In this document: in pieces, positions 33,055 through 43,482 of the stretch
Numbering within the stretch: position 1 is the stretch's first letter
Layout of the letters: each line of letters opens with the position of its first letter
From: Clostridiaceae bacterium
Lineage (GTDB): Bacteria > Bacillota > Clostridia > Peptostreptococcales > Natronincolaceae
Assembly: GCA_018432235.1 (NCBI GenBank)
Contig: JAHDLO010000028.1
Coordinates: 1-64,000 of the forward strand
DNA length: 64,000 nucleotides
Direction: 5' to 3'
Position numbers and translations under genes: made by a program
Notes under the pieces: generated by a model
Databases searched by the model: none
What the model saw: only the letters and a program-made list of their open reading frames with translations
Told to the model about the DNA's origin: nothing

Positions 33055-34542
33055 TTGAAGAAATATGAGTCTATCATGCTAAATAAAGAGGAATCACAGC
33101 ATTTATACATACAATTATATAAGTCTATAAAGGATATGATACTGTTGGGACAGCTACTGGGTGAGGAAAGACTCCCTCCCGTTAGAAAAATGGCGGAGCT
33201 GCTTTCAGTCAACAGTGTTACCGTAGTGAAGGCCTATCAGCTATTGGAACAGGAGGGGCTTGTCTATAAACGTATTGGCAGCGGAACATTTATTTCTTCT
33301 GCAATAATTCGACAGGCACAGCTGCCAACTGATGTGGATACAACAGCACAGCAAGAGGATCTCCTGAATCAGGGGCATATTAGATTGGAGCGGAATATGA
33401 TTAACTTCGCCAGTGCAACGCCTTCAGCGGATTTGTTTCCCGTTGAGGATTTTAAACAGGTGATCAACGAGGTGCTGGATAGGGACAAGGGTAATGCCTT
33501 TACCTATCAGGAGAGTCAGGGCTATTATCCTTTAAGATGCATATTAAAGGAATATACTGCCAATCATGGTATAAAAGCGGATGTTGAAAATATTCAGATT
33601 ATCTCTGGGGCGCAGCAGGGTATTGATATCATAGCTAAGGCTTTTTTGAATTATGGTGATTATGTCATAATGGAAAGCCCTTCTTATACCGGGGCTATAG
33701 CTGCATTTCAAACAAGAGGCGCTAGAATTATCGATATACCCCTAGAGGAAAACGGTATGGATCTTGCAATGCTGGAGACAAAGATAAAAAACCATCAGCC
33801 GAAGCTGCTATACATTATGCCGAATTTCCAAAATCCCACCGGTGTATCCTACAGCGCTGAAAAAAAGCAAAGAATTATGGAGATATGTAAAAAATATAAG
33901 GTCTATATTATTGAGGACGACTATTTAAGCGACCTAAGCTTTTATTCCAAGGACAATAGCACCTTGAAAAGCATCGATAATATGGATCAGGTCATTTATA
34001 TTAAGAGCTTTTCAAAAATATTTATGCCGGGTTTAAGGCTTGGTTTTTTAGTTATACCGAAGCAAATCTATAATAATCTACTGGTTGCCAAGCATACCTC
34101 AGATATATCTACCTCTGGTTTGATACAAAGGGCCTTTCAGCTGTATTTAAGCAAGGGGATATGGCGGAGGCATCTGGCATATATCGAAGCCAGCTACAAA
34201 GAAAGATTTGATAAAATGGTGGAGTGCATAGAGCGCTATATTCCCAGCGACGTACATTATCATTTGCCTAAGGGTGGCTTGAACTTTTGGTTTAAGCTAC
34301 CCAAAAATATTTCTGTTAAGGCGCTTAATGAAGCAGCCTTAAGGGAAAATATAGCAATAGCACCGGGATATTTGTTCTTTTTGAATAATAATCAGGCCAA
34401 TTATTTCAGGCTAAGTATTGCATCCCTTAAGACATATGAAATCCAGCAGGGTATGAAAAAGCTGGCGGAAATCATCAAGGGTCTTCAGCTTAATAAAGAC
34501 TTACAGGATTCCAGGGAAAATACTTTAAATCCAATACTTTAA
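33055..34542 (+). CDS. MocR-type GntR/aminotransferase-fold transcription regulator
   Basis: This 495-residue protein has an N-terminal GntR winged helix (LYIQLYKSIKDMILLGQLLGEERLPPVRKMAELLSVNSVTVVKAYQLLEQEGLVY) joined to a PLP-dependent aminotransferase fold. The fold has the PLP lysine in YIKSFSKIFMPGLRLGF and the phosphate and pyridine contacts in QNPTGVSY and IIEDDYLSDL. MocR proteins sense amines or PLP. The TTG start follows GAGGTGATG. The lipid kinase gene follows 18 bp after the stop. Confidence 0.9.
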   Translation: MKKYESIMLNKEESQHLYIQLYKSIKDMILLGQLLGEERLPPVRKMAELLSVNSVTVVKAYQLLEQEGLVYKRIGSGTFISSAIIRQAQLPTDVDTTAQQEDLLNQGHIRLERNMINFASATPSADLFPVEDFKQVINEVLDRDKGNAFTYQESQGYYPLRCILKEYTANHGIKADVENIQIISGAQQGIDIIAKAFLNYGDYVIMESPSYTGAIAAFQTRGARIIDIPLEENGMDLAMLETKIKNHQPKLLYIMPNFQNPTGVSYSAEKKQRIMEICKKYKVYIIEDDYLSDLSFYSKDNSTLKSIDNMDQVIYIKSFSKIFMPGLRLGFLVIPKQIYNNLLVAKHTSDISTSGLIQRAFQLYLSKGIWRRHLAYIEASYKERFDKMVECIERYIPSDVHYHLPKGGLNFWFKLPKNISVKALNEAALRENIAIAPGYLFFLNNNQANYFRLSIASLKTYEIQQGMKKLAEIIKGLQLNKDLQDSRENTLNPIL

Positions 34543-34560
34543 CATTTAGGGGTGAAGGTC

Positions 34561-35451
34561 TTGAATAGAATTTTAATTATATATAATCCCAATGCCGGGA
34601 GAAAAACCCTTAGTAAGAAAATACCCAAGCTTCAGGAGCTTATGCTAATCCGTTACGGCATTGCGATAGATATTGCCGCCACCAGTCTGGAGGTGCATGC
34701 TAAAGATATCGCCTGCGATGCCGCCAATAATGGCTATGAGACAATAATAGCAGCAGGAGGAGACGGGACGGTTAATGAGGTGTTAAATGGTATTATGAAG
34801 AGCGAAAAGGCGGTTAAAATGGGAATATACCCTTCTGGCACTGTCAATGACTTCGGTAATTACTTAAGGATTCCTAAAAATATATATCATTTTGCAGCTC
34901 TTTTAAATAGAGGGAATAGCAGGAGAATTGATGTGGGCCTTGGAGGCGATCGATATTTTCTTAATGTTGCTGCTGCTGGACTTTTAACCGACGTGGCATA
35001 TAAGGTTTCTCATGAGGCTAAGACAGTTATGGGGAAATTTGCCTATTATATCGAGGGCCTTAAGGAGCTACCAAAGCAGTTCTTTCGTCCTTTTAGGGTG
35101 GAGCTGCAGTACAATGGTATTAAGGAGGAAAGAGAAATTCTTTTTTTCCTCTTAGCCAATAGCTCTCATGTGGGGGGATTCAAGAACTTAGTACCAGATG
35201 CCTCCCTTAATGACGGGCGTTTTGATTTGCTGCTGGTGGAGAAAAGTCAGCTGATAGAAGCTGCCGGGATATTTGTACTATCACTGACGGGTGAGCATTT
35301 GAATCATCCTAATCTCAAGTATATGCAGGTGGAGGAGGTTCATATAAAAGGAGAAGGCAACCCAAGGGTCGACATAGATGGAGAACTGGGGGGGCAGCTG
35401 CCCATGAGCTTTAAGGTTGTTAAGGGGGGCATAGAGCTTCTGGTGCCTTAG
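34561..35451 (+). CDS. Diacylglycerol/lipid kinase family protein (YegS/BmrU-like)
   Basis: This 296-residue protein has the DAGK catalytic domain: NPNAGRKT near the start, AAGGDGTVNEVLNGI, YPSGTVNDFGNYL, then the second domain (GRFDLLLVEKS...DGELGGQLP). It phosphorylates a lipid alcohol in the membrane. The TTG at 34561 follows AGGGGTGAA; an in-frame GTG at 34552 overlaps this. It is probably co-transcribed with the MocR gene. Confidence 0.88.
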   Translation: MNRILIIYNPNAGRKTLSKKIPKLQELMLIRYGIAIDIAATSLEVHAKDIACDAANNGYETIIAAGGDGTVNEVLNGIMKSEKAVKMGIYPSGTVNDFGNYLRIPKNIYHFAALLNRGNSRRIDVGLGGDRYFLNVAAAGLLTDVAYKVSHEAKTVMGKFAYYIEGLKELPKQFFRPFRVELQYNGIKEEREILFFLLANSSHVGGFKNLVPDASLNDGRFDLLLVEKSQLIEAAGIFVLSLTGEHLNHPNLKYMQVEEVHIKGEGNPRVDIDGELGGQLPMSFKVVKGGIELLVP

Positions 35452-35533
35452 CACCTCATCAATTTCAAAATTAAAAGCTGCAGAGAGTAATCATTTTTCA
35501 GGTCAAGGCGGAGGTGTAAGGTCATGAATAAAA

Positions 35534-35561
35534 GCCACTTGAGATTCTAAGTGGCCTTTTT
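35534..35561. terminator. Terminator between convergent genes
   Basis: gccactt (35534-35540) pairs with aagtggc (35549-35555), followed by cttttt. Confidence 0.8.
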
Positions 35562-35578
35562 AGTGTGTTAATTTATGC

Positions 35579-35965
35579 TTATGCCTGTGTTGTGGTAAGT
35601 CTCTCTTCCGGAGATGTCTGCTTGTGCATTTTACAATTGCCTTCAAAGGTGGCATCTTCGTCCAGGATAAAGGTTTTTATGTTAACATCTCCATATAATC
35701 GGCCAGAGGTGGATATGCGAAGCTGCTCGTCGCTAAATACATTACCTTGAACCTCGCCGGCTATAAAAATGTTTTGGCCTTTAATATTCCCTAAAACCTT
35801 ACCCTTCTCACCAACATATAGATTTCCCCCTACCTTGATTTCGCCCTTTACCGTTCCGTCAATACGGATAGAGCCGTTGGAATTAAAGAGGCCTTCAAAG
35901 CAGCAATCCTCTCCAATAATTGTATTAACGTTGTTATACTCAACCGGGTTTTTCTTATTAAACAT
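35579..35965 (-). CDS. Bactofilin
   Basis: This 128-residue protein is a typical bactofilin: short flexible ends around a right-handed beta-helix with repeating turns (TIIGEDCCFEGLF, GSIRIDGTVKGEIKV, GNLYVGEKGKVLGNI, GQNIFIAGEVQGNVF, SGRLYGDV). It polymerises without nucleotide and scaffolds envelope enzymes. It lies 19 bp after the M23 peptidase gene in the same direction, a pairing known in many bacteria. The ribosome site is GAGGAGG. Confidence 0.93.
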   Translation of the reverse strand: MFNKKNPVEYNNVNTIIGEDCCFEGLFNSNGSIRIDGTVKGEIKVGGNLYVGEKGKVLGNIKGQNIFIAGEVQGNVFSDEQLRISTSGRLYGDVNIKTFILDEDATFEGNCKMHKQTSPEERLTTTQA

Positions 35966-35984
35966 AAACTTCCTCCTCAGTACA

Positions 35985-36917
35985 TTAATTTTCTAATATC
36001 GTTTTTGGATCTACAGCTTGTCCATTTACTCTAATTTCAAAGTGGAGATGAGGCCCTGTGCTACGTCCTGTGCTGCCCATTTTAGCAATGACATCACCTT
36101 TGCTTACATTATCCCCTACACGTACAAGCAGTTTATTGTTGTGGGCATATACTGAGGTGTATCCATATCCATGGGATATTATTACCATTCGACCATAGGC
36201 GCCATTATAGCCTGCAAAGGTAACAACACCACTGCCGGCTGCATATATGTCGGTATTTGTTTTGTTGGCTATATCAATTCCTGAATGGAACTCGCGCTTT
36301 CTGTTTATAGGAGAAATCCTATAGCCATAGGGTGAGGTGATTCGGCCTGCGGCAGGCATACGGTTTGGTTGCGAATCTATGTATTTTAGCTGCTTTTCAA
36401 CATCGACTATGAGCTGTTCCATACCATCTTTTTGCTTTTCTATGAGCTCATTCAAAAGCTCCATTTCCATCTCGTAGTCGTAATCGTCATCACGGTTTAT
36501 AGCGCTTCTTTGATCGGAACGGGACACCAAGAGAGTAGAAATCAATTTAGCTTCTTCGGGTTTGGATTCCAAGCCAACCATGTTAAGAACCTGATTTTGC
36601 AGTTCGTTTAGGCCAGCCAGCTTTTCTTCAATAGTAGAGGATTTGGTTCTAAGGTAGATAATTTCATCTGCCTGAATATTATTTTCCTCCGCCAGCTGAT
36701 AAAGCTGCTGATTTACGTGAGTCAGCTCATGGTTGGTGATAATTAGCTTATATGAAAAATTTGCTGTACCAATAATAAGAGCTACAACTAAAATACTGGA
36801 GACGATCACCAGCCATTGGGGAATTGAAAACTGAATTTTTTTATGGGTTTTGCTTGATATAATTATAAAGGATAGCTTTTTTTGCTCCTTCACTGATAGG
36901 TGAGAGAATCCTTTCAC
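35985..36917 (-). CDS. M23 peptidase with membrane anchor and coiled coil
   Basis: This 310-residue protein has a short basic cytosolic part, one membrane helix (WLVIVSSILVVALIIGTANF), a coiled coil (about 65-190) and a LytM/M23 domain. Metal and catalytic residues appear in EFHSGIDIA, SVYAHN and HLHFEIRV. It should cut peptide cross-links in the wall or activate another hydrolase. The GTG start follows AAGGAG. It is the first gene of the unit with bactofilin, which probably localises it. Confidence 0.92.
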   Translation of the reverse strand: MKGFSHLSVKEQKKLSFIIISSKTHKKIQFSIPQWLVIVSSILVVALIIGTANFSYKLIITNHELTHVNQQLYQLAEENNIQADEIIYLRTKSSTIEEKLAGLNELQNQVLNMVGLESKPEEAKLISTLLVSRSDQRSAINRDDDYDYEMEMELLNELIEKQKDGMEQLIVDVEKQLKYIDSQPNRMPAAGRITSPYGYRISPINRKREFHSGIDIANKTNTDIYAAGSGVVTFAGYNGAYGRMVIISHGYGYTSVYAHNNKLLVRVGDNVSKGDVIAKMGSTGRSTGPHLHFEIRVNGQAVDPKTILEN

Positions 36918-37118
36918 TTATATCAACTCCTTCTAAAGGGTATCAAAAATATTTATTTCTACAAAAATTCAAAAAAACCTTTAAATACCATAAAAAAATA
37001 TAAAATTAGTGATTTTTTACTAAAAAAAATATAAAATTAACCTTAACAAAAGAGGATTTTAGTACTAGTATTTAGAATTGTAACATAATAAAATCAGTGT
37101 ATACTATGGGAGGTAATT

Positions 37119-37556
37119 ATGGAGGAAAAGAATTATGACGATGTGATAATTGAATTGGAGCAGGAGCTCAGGCATCTTTGTACTGTTATAAAGAAAAAGG
37201 GGAGAGAAATTTTAACAGACTTTGAAATTACGCCACCACAATTTGAAGCCCTTCAATATCTGATAAATGAAGAAAATCTCACTATCGGTGAATTAAGCAA
37301 TAGAATGTTTTTAGCCTGTAGCACTATCACTGATTTGATCGATCGGATGGAAAAAAACCAACTGGTTAAGCGCATGAGGGATGAAAAGGATAGAAGAGTT
37401 GTGAGAATCATTGTTCTAGACAAAGGACATGACATAATTAATGAGGTTTTACATGTTCGTAGAAATTATCTTGGGGAAATACTAAAGGACTTGAATATAG
37501 AGCAAAAGGATTTTATCTTAAAGGGCATTTCTATGGTATATGACAGAACGGTATAA
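37119..37556 (+). CDS. MarR-family transcriptional regulator
   Basis: This 145-residue protein has the MarR winged helix: FEITPPQFEALQYLINEENLTIGELSNRMFLACSTITDLIDRMEKNQLVKRMRDEKDRRVVRIIV, including the DRR wing. The ATG follows GGGAGG. The very large signalling gene begins 14 bp after its stop in the same direction, so the two may be co-expressed. Confidence 0.92.
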   Translation: MEEKNYDDVIIELEQELRHLCTVIKKKGREILTDFEITPPQFEALQYLINEENLTIGELSNRMFLACSTITDLIDRMEKNQLVKRMRDEKDRRVVRIIVLDKGHDIINEVLHVRRNYLGEILKDLNIEQKDFILKGISMVYDRTV

Positions 37557-37570
37557 TAAGCAATAGGGAA

Positions 37571-40500
37571 GTGAGTAAATTGGAGCTAATAAATAATAGA
37601 TATAAGATCGAGGAGTGCTTAGAAAGCGATCATCAATACAGCAAGTTTTTGGTTACGGATTTGTTCAAGAAGGAACAAAATTCCAAGGCACTTCTGTACC
37701 TAATAGTCGATAGTCATTTTACTAAGCCATTTATTCACTATTGCAATAAGAGTATATACGAAATCTCTTCCCTACAGCAGCCTAATATAACAGGGGTTTA
37801 TAGCTATGGGGTTGTGGATTCAATAGACGATAAGAAAACCAAGGAGCGGTACTACTACTATACAACGGAATATATAGAACAGGAAAAAATCGTTTTATTT
37901 AATAGTCCATTAACCAAGGCGGATTTTCTGGATATTTATTCTCAATTGTCGAGGGCATTGGACTATCTGCTTTTTCATGGGATTGTCTATAAATTCCTAA
38001 GTATTGAAACCATTACAATCTACAGAGATAATAATCAGCTTAAGGTAAAGCTTTTAGATCTGGTCTCTACTAAGCGTTTGGAAATAAGCAAAAAATTTAT
38101 GGAGCCATTAAACAATAGCTTTAAAGCACCAGAGCTAACCTATGACAATATCATAGGCAGCTACACTGACATTTATTCCCTGGGGGCATTACTATATTAC
38201 TTTATAACCTTTGAGGAGTTCAATGGGAATAGATTGCTGCATAAGCTGGCGGAGCTTAAGAAGGCAAATGACGATTCTTGGCGGAAGAGACTACTGGAAA
38301 TTGTATTGAAAATGACTCAAAATGATTTTTTAGAGAGATACCAGACAATTCACGAGATAAATGGAGCAATAGAAGAGGTATATGGTCTAAGTCAAAAAAT
38401 AGAGGATAAGAGCAGTATGGAGTGCCTGAATTTCAGAACACCATTGGTGGGACGAGAGATGGAGCTTAATAAGATTATTAACGCAATAATTAAGACTGAA
38501 AAAAACCTAATCCTAATACATGGCGATAGAGGTATTGGCAAGACCAGACTGATCAGTGAAGTAAAGCATCTGATGAACGCCAAAAAATATGCCATTTTAA
38601 ATGCAGGATTATCAACCGAGGAGCACACCTTTGAGAAGCTGGCAACCCACCTGCTGAGACCCCTACTAAAATCTGCCTCTGTCACCTCTCTAGAAAGATA
38701 TGCGAAAGAGCTTGTCAAGCTTATTCCTGAAATCGGAATCAACAGAAAGATCACACCATCTAAAGTACTGTCTGAGGATAAGGAGCTTTTGAGGCTATAT
38801 GACAGAGTATCCCATTTTATTATTGAGGTGACCGCCAATCAGCCTACGGTGATAACGATAGATGATTTTCATCTGGCGGATCAAACCGCCATTGAGTTTA
38901 TCGACTATTTGCTGAAGATCAATAAGGTAAAGAAATCCCCCTTTGTAATTGTTTTAGGCTTTGTAACAGAGCGATATAATGGCGAGGACATTCATAGCTT
39001 TATCAGTCAGTGGCAAATGGACGGTACGGCGTTGGACTTTAAGCTCAGCAGGCTTACGGTGGAGGATACTGCAGAGATGATAAAGTATATATTAGGCTGG
39101 CGGCAGGAGCCCCTGAATTTTGCAGCAAAAATTCTTAAGGAAACCGACGGCATTCCCCGATACATAGAGGAAATCATCCGAGAGCTTTTTGCGCAAAAAA
39201 TTTTGTATGTAGACTATAGTGCAAAGTCAAGGGTGTTTACCTGGCATATATCCAATGACACCTTTGCAAATCTTAAGATAATGGAGAATATTGACGAGGC
39301 CATAGTTAGACAGCTGAATACCTTTGACATTAATACTAGAAGGATATTGGAGACAGTATCCCTGTTCAGCAGCGCTGTATCACTTGAAATTATCTCCAAA
39401 ATACTTGGGGAGGACATTAAGTATTCAGAGTATCTTGGTCCATTGACACAATTGAAAATATTGGATGAAAAGCTGGAGGACTGGGGCTACACCTATAGTA
39501 TATACAGAAAGCAGCTAAAGGAATATATATACGGCAATATTCCCCACAAGGAGCAGATCAGACTTCATAAGCTTATTAGTAATATATTAGAGGACCTATA
39601 CATAAGAGAAGGTCGAGAGAATAAGGATGAATTAATTTATCATCTGCTGAAGTCCAATCAAAAGCATAAGGTTATCGATTATTGCATCGAGGCCGGCGAC
39701 AGCATGCTGGGCTTGAGGATTTATACCCAGGCATTGGTGTTTTTTACAAAGGCACTGAATCTTATGGAGGACCCTCTGGATGAAAGAAGGCTTACACTAC
39801 TGATGAAGGTGGCGGATATCCATCAAAATCAGGGGAAAAACAGAGTAGCAATATCTAATTATATTGAAGTTATATTGCTGGCACCCAAAATGGATAAACA
39901 GGAAATAATGATTGACGCGAAGATCAAGGTGGGACATATATATCTTAATAGAAATGAGCTGGCTATCGCCGAGAAGAATTTTGAGGAATGTATTGAACTG
40001 GCAAGGGGCATAGATTACCATGAGGGCTGTTTGATGGCAGGCTATTTTCTTAGTAGAGTTTATATGCACCAGAAAAATGTTGATGCCATGGAGGAAGCTT
40101 CAAAATACTATATTCAACAGTCCAAGGAGCTTGAACGCCAGGACTTTTTAGGCATGTTCACTAGTCAATTGGGCGTGGTGGAATACTATAAAGGAAACTA
40201 CCATAGCGCAATGACGAATTTCGAAAACAGCATCACCCTGCTGGAGGAGAGTAATAAGATAGAGGAAACCTGTAGACCGATAAATAATATTGGTGTGATA
40301 CTACAGGAAAAATTCCAAAATGTTGATGAGGCCAGAGTTTACTTTGAAAGAGCTTTAAAGCTAGCACAGCAATACCATAGAGTAGAAGATATTATCCGTT
40401 ATCACAATAACATTGCCGATGCCTATATGTTTGAGTACAATTATGAAAAGGCAATAGATGTACTGCTTAAAAATCAGGAGCTGACTATTGAATATGAGGA

Positions 40501-42991
40501 AGAAACTGCCAGGCTGTTGGGGTATAGCAATTTAGTAGAATCCTATATTAATCTGGCGGATTATAAAAATGCCTACAAATATCTTATAAAAGCACTTAAG
40601 GAATGTCAGCCTCAGCTGAAGATTAGTCTTTATACTGAAGGCTTTGTCATCAGCTATGCCAAATTCTATATCAAAATGGGTCTTTTTGAAAAGGCACTGG
40701 AGATATTTGATGAATATGCCTTTGTATATAAGCAGAAGGACTCAAAGGAATATCTGTCGATGAAGAGCTGGATATTTTATTGTAAGCTGAATGCCGGTAT
40801 GCAGGTGGAGGATTCAGAGCTCCTGTTGGTATTGGATACCTTTAGAAAATCAAAGCTTATCAGAGAGAGAAGACTTAATCTGCTAAAAGCGGCCTGCTAT
40901 TTTTATAGCAAGGGGGATATCGAAAAGACCACAAAGCTGTTGGATGAGGATGAGTCTTTAATATCAGAGTATGATAACGAATTTCTGGAGATAAACAGAG
41001 GGATTACGTTATACAAGACCATAGACAAAAATAACAGCAATAGCATACAGAAGCTGGAGGAGCTACTGCTGAAGGTGATAAACACCAAGTATAAAGAGTT
41101 GACCTGGAAGATATACAATCTCTTAGGTGAGGCTTATTTACAGGTGCAGGATTATTACAAGGCAACCAGTTGCTTTTTAGATGCACTGGAGTCAATTCAG
41201 CAGCTCTTAAACAAGGTGCCTGACGAGTTTAAACGGAGCTACCTGATAAATGATGAAAAATATAAAATCAAGCATAGATTGTTGCTTATGGAGAATGCAA
41301 TAAGAAACAATCAGCTGGAGAATTGCAGCCTATTGGACATAGAAGGTCAGCAGGAGGATATTGTTGATCTAAATGACTTTTTTGATAATACCCGATTTAA
41401 GGAGCTCTTTCAAAATGAGACCTTTTATAGCTTGGCTCTGGAGCAGTATAAAAAGATGTTTCCAATCAAGGTGGATAATGTCGGGCAGCTGCTGGAATCC
41501 TTCGCCAGTGATCCTGTGTATAATCTGGATTTATTACTGCGGCTTACGGGCAAATATGTCTTGGCAACAAAGGGCGTATTTTTGGGAGCTACAGAGGAAG
41601 GGTTTGAAAGGTTAGCTTCCTTTGGACAGGATGTTAAAATTGACGAAATCACCTATATTATCGATAAGCTTTCTACCAGCTCATTTGGGATATTGGTGGA
41701 CAATTCCACTGATAACGGAGGCGAACCATTAGCTAATGATGCTAAGGCGCTGATATGTATCCCTATACAGGAAAGGCATAGCAGACCCCAAAGAATAGCC
41801 AATGATCAGCGACGCTGGACACCAAAGGAGCAAAATCGTATAGAAGGCTACCTGTATTTAGAGACCAACAAGGTGTTCAATAATTTTTCCTATGAAGCCT
41901 TCTATGAATGTAAAAAGCTTGCAAATTTGGCTATGCTGCTTTTGGAAAATTATTTCTTAAAAATATATGCTTCTATCGATAAGCTTACGGGTGCGTACAT
42001 CAGAAAGCATTTTGAAAAGGTATTTAAAGAAAAGCTGGAGTCAGCGAAGGAAGCAAACCAAACCTTTTCGATCATTATGGCAGATATCGATCATTTTAAA
42101 AATGTCAATGATACCTATGGTCATCAACGGGGGGATTTGGTGCTGGCGGAGGTAGGAAGAGTTGTCAAGGAAACCATCAGAAGCACCGATTATTTTGGTA
42201 GATATGGTGGGGAGGAGTTTATTATATTGCTGCCCAATACCGGAAAGGAAGATGCTTTTCAGGTGGCTGAAAAAATCCGTGAGCGGTTTAAAAAGGCCAA
42301 TTTGCTGGGTGAGGATGTGGAACTAACCATCAGCTGCGGCATATCCACCTATCCAAAGGATGGTATAAGCAAGGATACAATTATTGAAAAGGCCGACAGA
42401 GCCCTTTATACCGCAAAGGAGGAGGGAAGAAACAAGACCATTATTTGGGAGGAGGGTCTTGGCTTCTCAGATAGAAGAATTGATAAACTGGCCGGAGTAG
42501 TAACCGGAAATATAGTGCAGGATCAAAGAAATGTTTTGGTTCTGACTGAGGTCATCGAGCTCCTGACAGACAGTAGGAGTTTGGAGGAGAAGGCCTTCAA
42601 TGTTATGGGGAGACTTATAGAAATTCTGGAAGCGGATGAATGCATGCTTTTTGTTTTAAGGGATGCGGAAATTGAAAATATCCTATGTCGAAGGCGTTTT
42701 TATGACGAATGGCTAAGTCAAATAAATTATAATGAAAAGCTGTTAAATAAGGTTATTCACTCAAAGCAGGGTGAGTATTTGATCGATTGGGAGGACATTA
42801 GTCATATAGATATCCTAACAGGTACACCAAACTGGAAGTCAGTTATGCTGATACCGATATGCTATAATGGGATATTAAAGGGCATTATGTACTTTACTGT
42901 GCCTGCCAAGGAAAAGGAATTTGATTTCGCCAGTTATAATCTGGCCAAGATTGCCAGCAATGTTATGGGTGCCTTTATAGCTAATAAGTAG
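37571..42991 (+). CDS. Giant signalling protein: pseudokinase, AAA ATPase, TPR, GAF, GGDEF
   Basis: This 1,806-residue cytosolic protein has several domains in order. A protein-kinase-like domain (about 8-275) keeps the C-lobe shape (FKAPELTYDNIIGSYTDIYSLGALLYYF), but the HRD loop reads YKFLS and DFG reads DLV, so it is a pseudokinase. An AAA/NACHT-like ATPase follows (GREMELNKI; Walker A HGDRGIGKT near 317-325; Walker B TVITIDDFHLADQ). Next are TPR-like repeats (about 710-1225), a GAF-like part (about 1310-1450) and an active-looking GGDEF domain (RSTD I-site, then GGEEF near 1545), and a C-terminal GAF-like domain. It should make c-di-GMP in response to bound ligands or partners. The GTG at 37571 and TTG at 37580 are both possible starts. 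Confidence 0.88.
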   Translation: MSKLELINNRYKIEECLESDHQYSKFLVTDLFKKEQNSKALLYLIVDSHFTKPFIHYCNKSIYEISSLQQPNITGVYSYGVVDSIDDKKTKERYYYYTTEYIEQEKIVLFNSPLTKADFLDIYSQLSRALDYLLFHGIVYKFLSIETITIYRDNNQLKVKLLDLVSTKRLEISKKFMEPLNNSFKAPELTYDNIIGSYTDIYSLGALLYYFITFEEFNGNRLLHKLAELKKANDDSWRKRLLEIVLKMTQNDFLERYQTIHEINGAIEEVYGLSQKIEDKSSMECLNFRTPLVGREMELNKIINAIIKTEKNLILIHGDRGIGKTRLISEVKHLMNAKKYAILNAGLSTEEHTFEKLATHLLRPLLKSASVTSLERYAKELVKLIPEIGINRKITPSKVLSEDKELLRLYDRVSHFIIEVTANQPTVITIDDFHLADQTAIEFIDYLLKINKVKKSPFVIVLGFVTERYNGEDIHSFISQWQMDGTALDFKLSRLTVEDTAEMIKYILGWRQEPLNFAAKILKETDGIPRYIEEIIRELFAQKILYVDYSAKSRVFTWHISNDTFANLKIMENIDEAIVRQLNTFDINTRRILETVSLFSSAVSLEIISKILGEDIKYSEYLGPLTQLKILDEKLEDWGYTYSIYRKQLKEYIYGNIPHKEQIRLHKLISNILEDLYIREGRENKDELIYHLLKSNQKHKVIDYCIEAGDSMLGLRIYTQALVFFTKALNLMEDPLDERRLTLLMKVADIHQNQGKNRVAISNYIEVILLAPKMDKQEIMIDAKIKVGHIYLNRNELAIAEKNFEECIELARGIDYHEGCLMAGYFLSRVYMHQKNVDAMEEASKYYIQQSKELERQDFLGMFTSQLGVVEYYKGNYHSAMTNFENSITLLEESNKIEETCRPINNIGVILQEKFQNVDEARVYFERALKLAQQYHRVEDIIRYHNNIADAYMFEYNYEKAIDVLLKNQELTIEYEEETARLLGYSNLVESYINLADYKNAYKYLIKALKECQPQLKISLYTEGFVISYAKFYIKMGLFEKALEIFDEYAFVYKQKDSKEYLSMKSWIFYCKLNAGMQVEDSELLLVLDTFRKSKLIRERRLNLLKAACYFYSKGDIEKTTKLLDEDESLISEYDNEFLEINRGITLYKTIDKNNSNSIQKLEELLLKVINTKYKELTWKIYNLLGEAYLQVQDYYKATSCFLDALESIQQLLNKVPDEFKRSYLINDEKYKIKHRLLLMENAIRNNQLENCSLLDIEGQQEDIVDLNDFFDNTRFKELFQNETFYSLALEQYKKMFPIKVDNVGQLLESFASDPVYNLDLLLRLTGKYVLATKGVFLGATEEGFERLASFGQDVKIDEITYIIDKLSTSSFGILVDNSTDNGGEPLANDAKALICIPIQERHSRPQRIANDQRRWTPKEQNRIEGYLYLETNKVFNNFSYEAFYECKKLANLAMLLLENYFLKIYASIDKLTGAYIRKHFEKVFKEKLESAKEANQTFSIIMADIDHFKNVNDTYGHQRGDLVLAEVGRVVKETIRSTDYFGRYGGEEFIILLPNTGKEDAFQVAEKIRERFKKANLLGEDVELTISCGISTYPKDGISKDTIIEKADRALYTAKEEGRNKTIIWEEGLGFSDRRIDKLAGVVTGNIVQDQRNVLVLTEVIELLTDSRSLEEKAFNVMGRLIEILEADECMLFVLRDAEIENILCRRRFYDEWLSQINYNEKLLNKVIHSKQGEYLIDWEDISHIDILTGTPNWKSVMLIPICYNGILKGIMYFTVPAKEKEFDFASYNLAKIASNVMGAFIANK

Positions 42992-43038
42992 CATAATATC
43001 TATCACAACACCAAATAATAAGCACAGGAGGTGTTGAT

Positions 43039-43284
43039 ATGAAGACAAAAATTGCAGTAGAGGATACATTGACAGGTGTTAAGGATTATCTGGAAAAAAA
43101 AGGCTGGGATGTAACCAGTCTGCAGAAAACAGGTAATCTGGACGCCTTCGATGCTATTGTAGTAACCGGGCAGGATTCGAATACTTTGGGGATTGAAAAA
43201 ACTCAAACCAAGACCCCCATTATAACAGCAAGAGGTCAGTCAGCAGAACAGGTATATGATGAAATAAGAAGAAGGCTGCATTAA
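43039..43284 (+). CDS. YkuS/UPF0180 family protein
   Basis: This 81-residue protein matches the YkuS family: KIAVEDTLTGVKDYLEKKGWDV at the start, then DAIVVTGQDSNTLGIE, the TPIITARGQ strand and a final EIRRRL helix. Its function is unknown. The ATG follows AGGAGGTG, 47 bp after the giant signalling gene. A strong terminator follows. Confidence 0.85.
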   Translation: MKTKIAVEDTLTGVKDYLEKKGWDVTSLQKTGNLDAFDAIVVTGQDSNTLGIEKTQTKTPIITARGQSAEQVYDEIRRRLH

Positions 43285-43288
43285 TAAA

Positions 43289-43312
43289 GCTGAGACTAGG
43301 TCTCAGCTTTTT
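43289..43312 (+). terminator. Rho-independent terminator
   Basis: gctgagac (43289-43296) pairs perfectly with gtctcagc (43300-43307), followed by five T. Confidence 0.85.
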
Positions 43313-43482
43313 CGCATTGTAGCACTTTAGCATAGCACAATTGCACATTACTAAAATTTGTTGAAGGATTAAAAAAAATTAGCAAATAATTGAAGGAATT
43401 TTCATATTATTGTTGAAATGAATAAATAGAATAATAAGGACAGTGTATAATATATAAGCAATGATATAGGAGAGTGGATGAT

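Noticed and set aside
37078..37105. TTGTAA...TATACT before the MarR gene as a promoter
   Set aside because: The start of transcription would fall inside the ribosome site, so the spacing is not workable for this gene.
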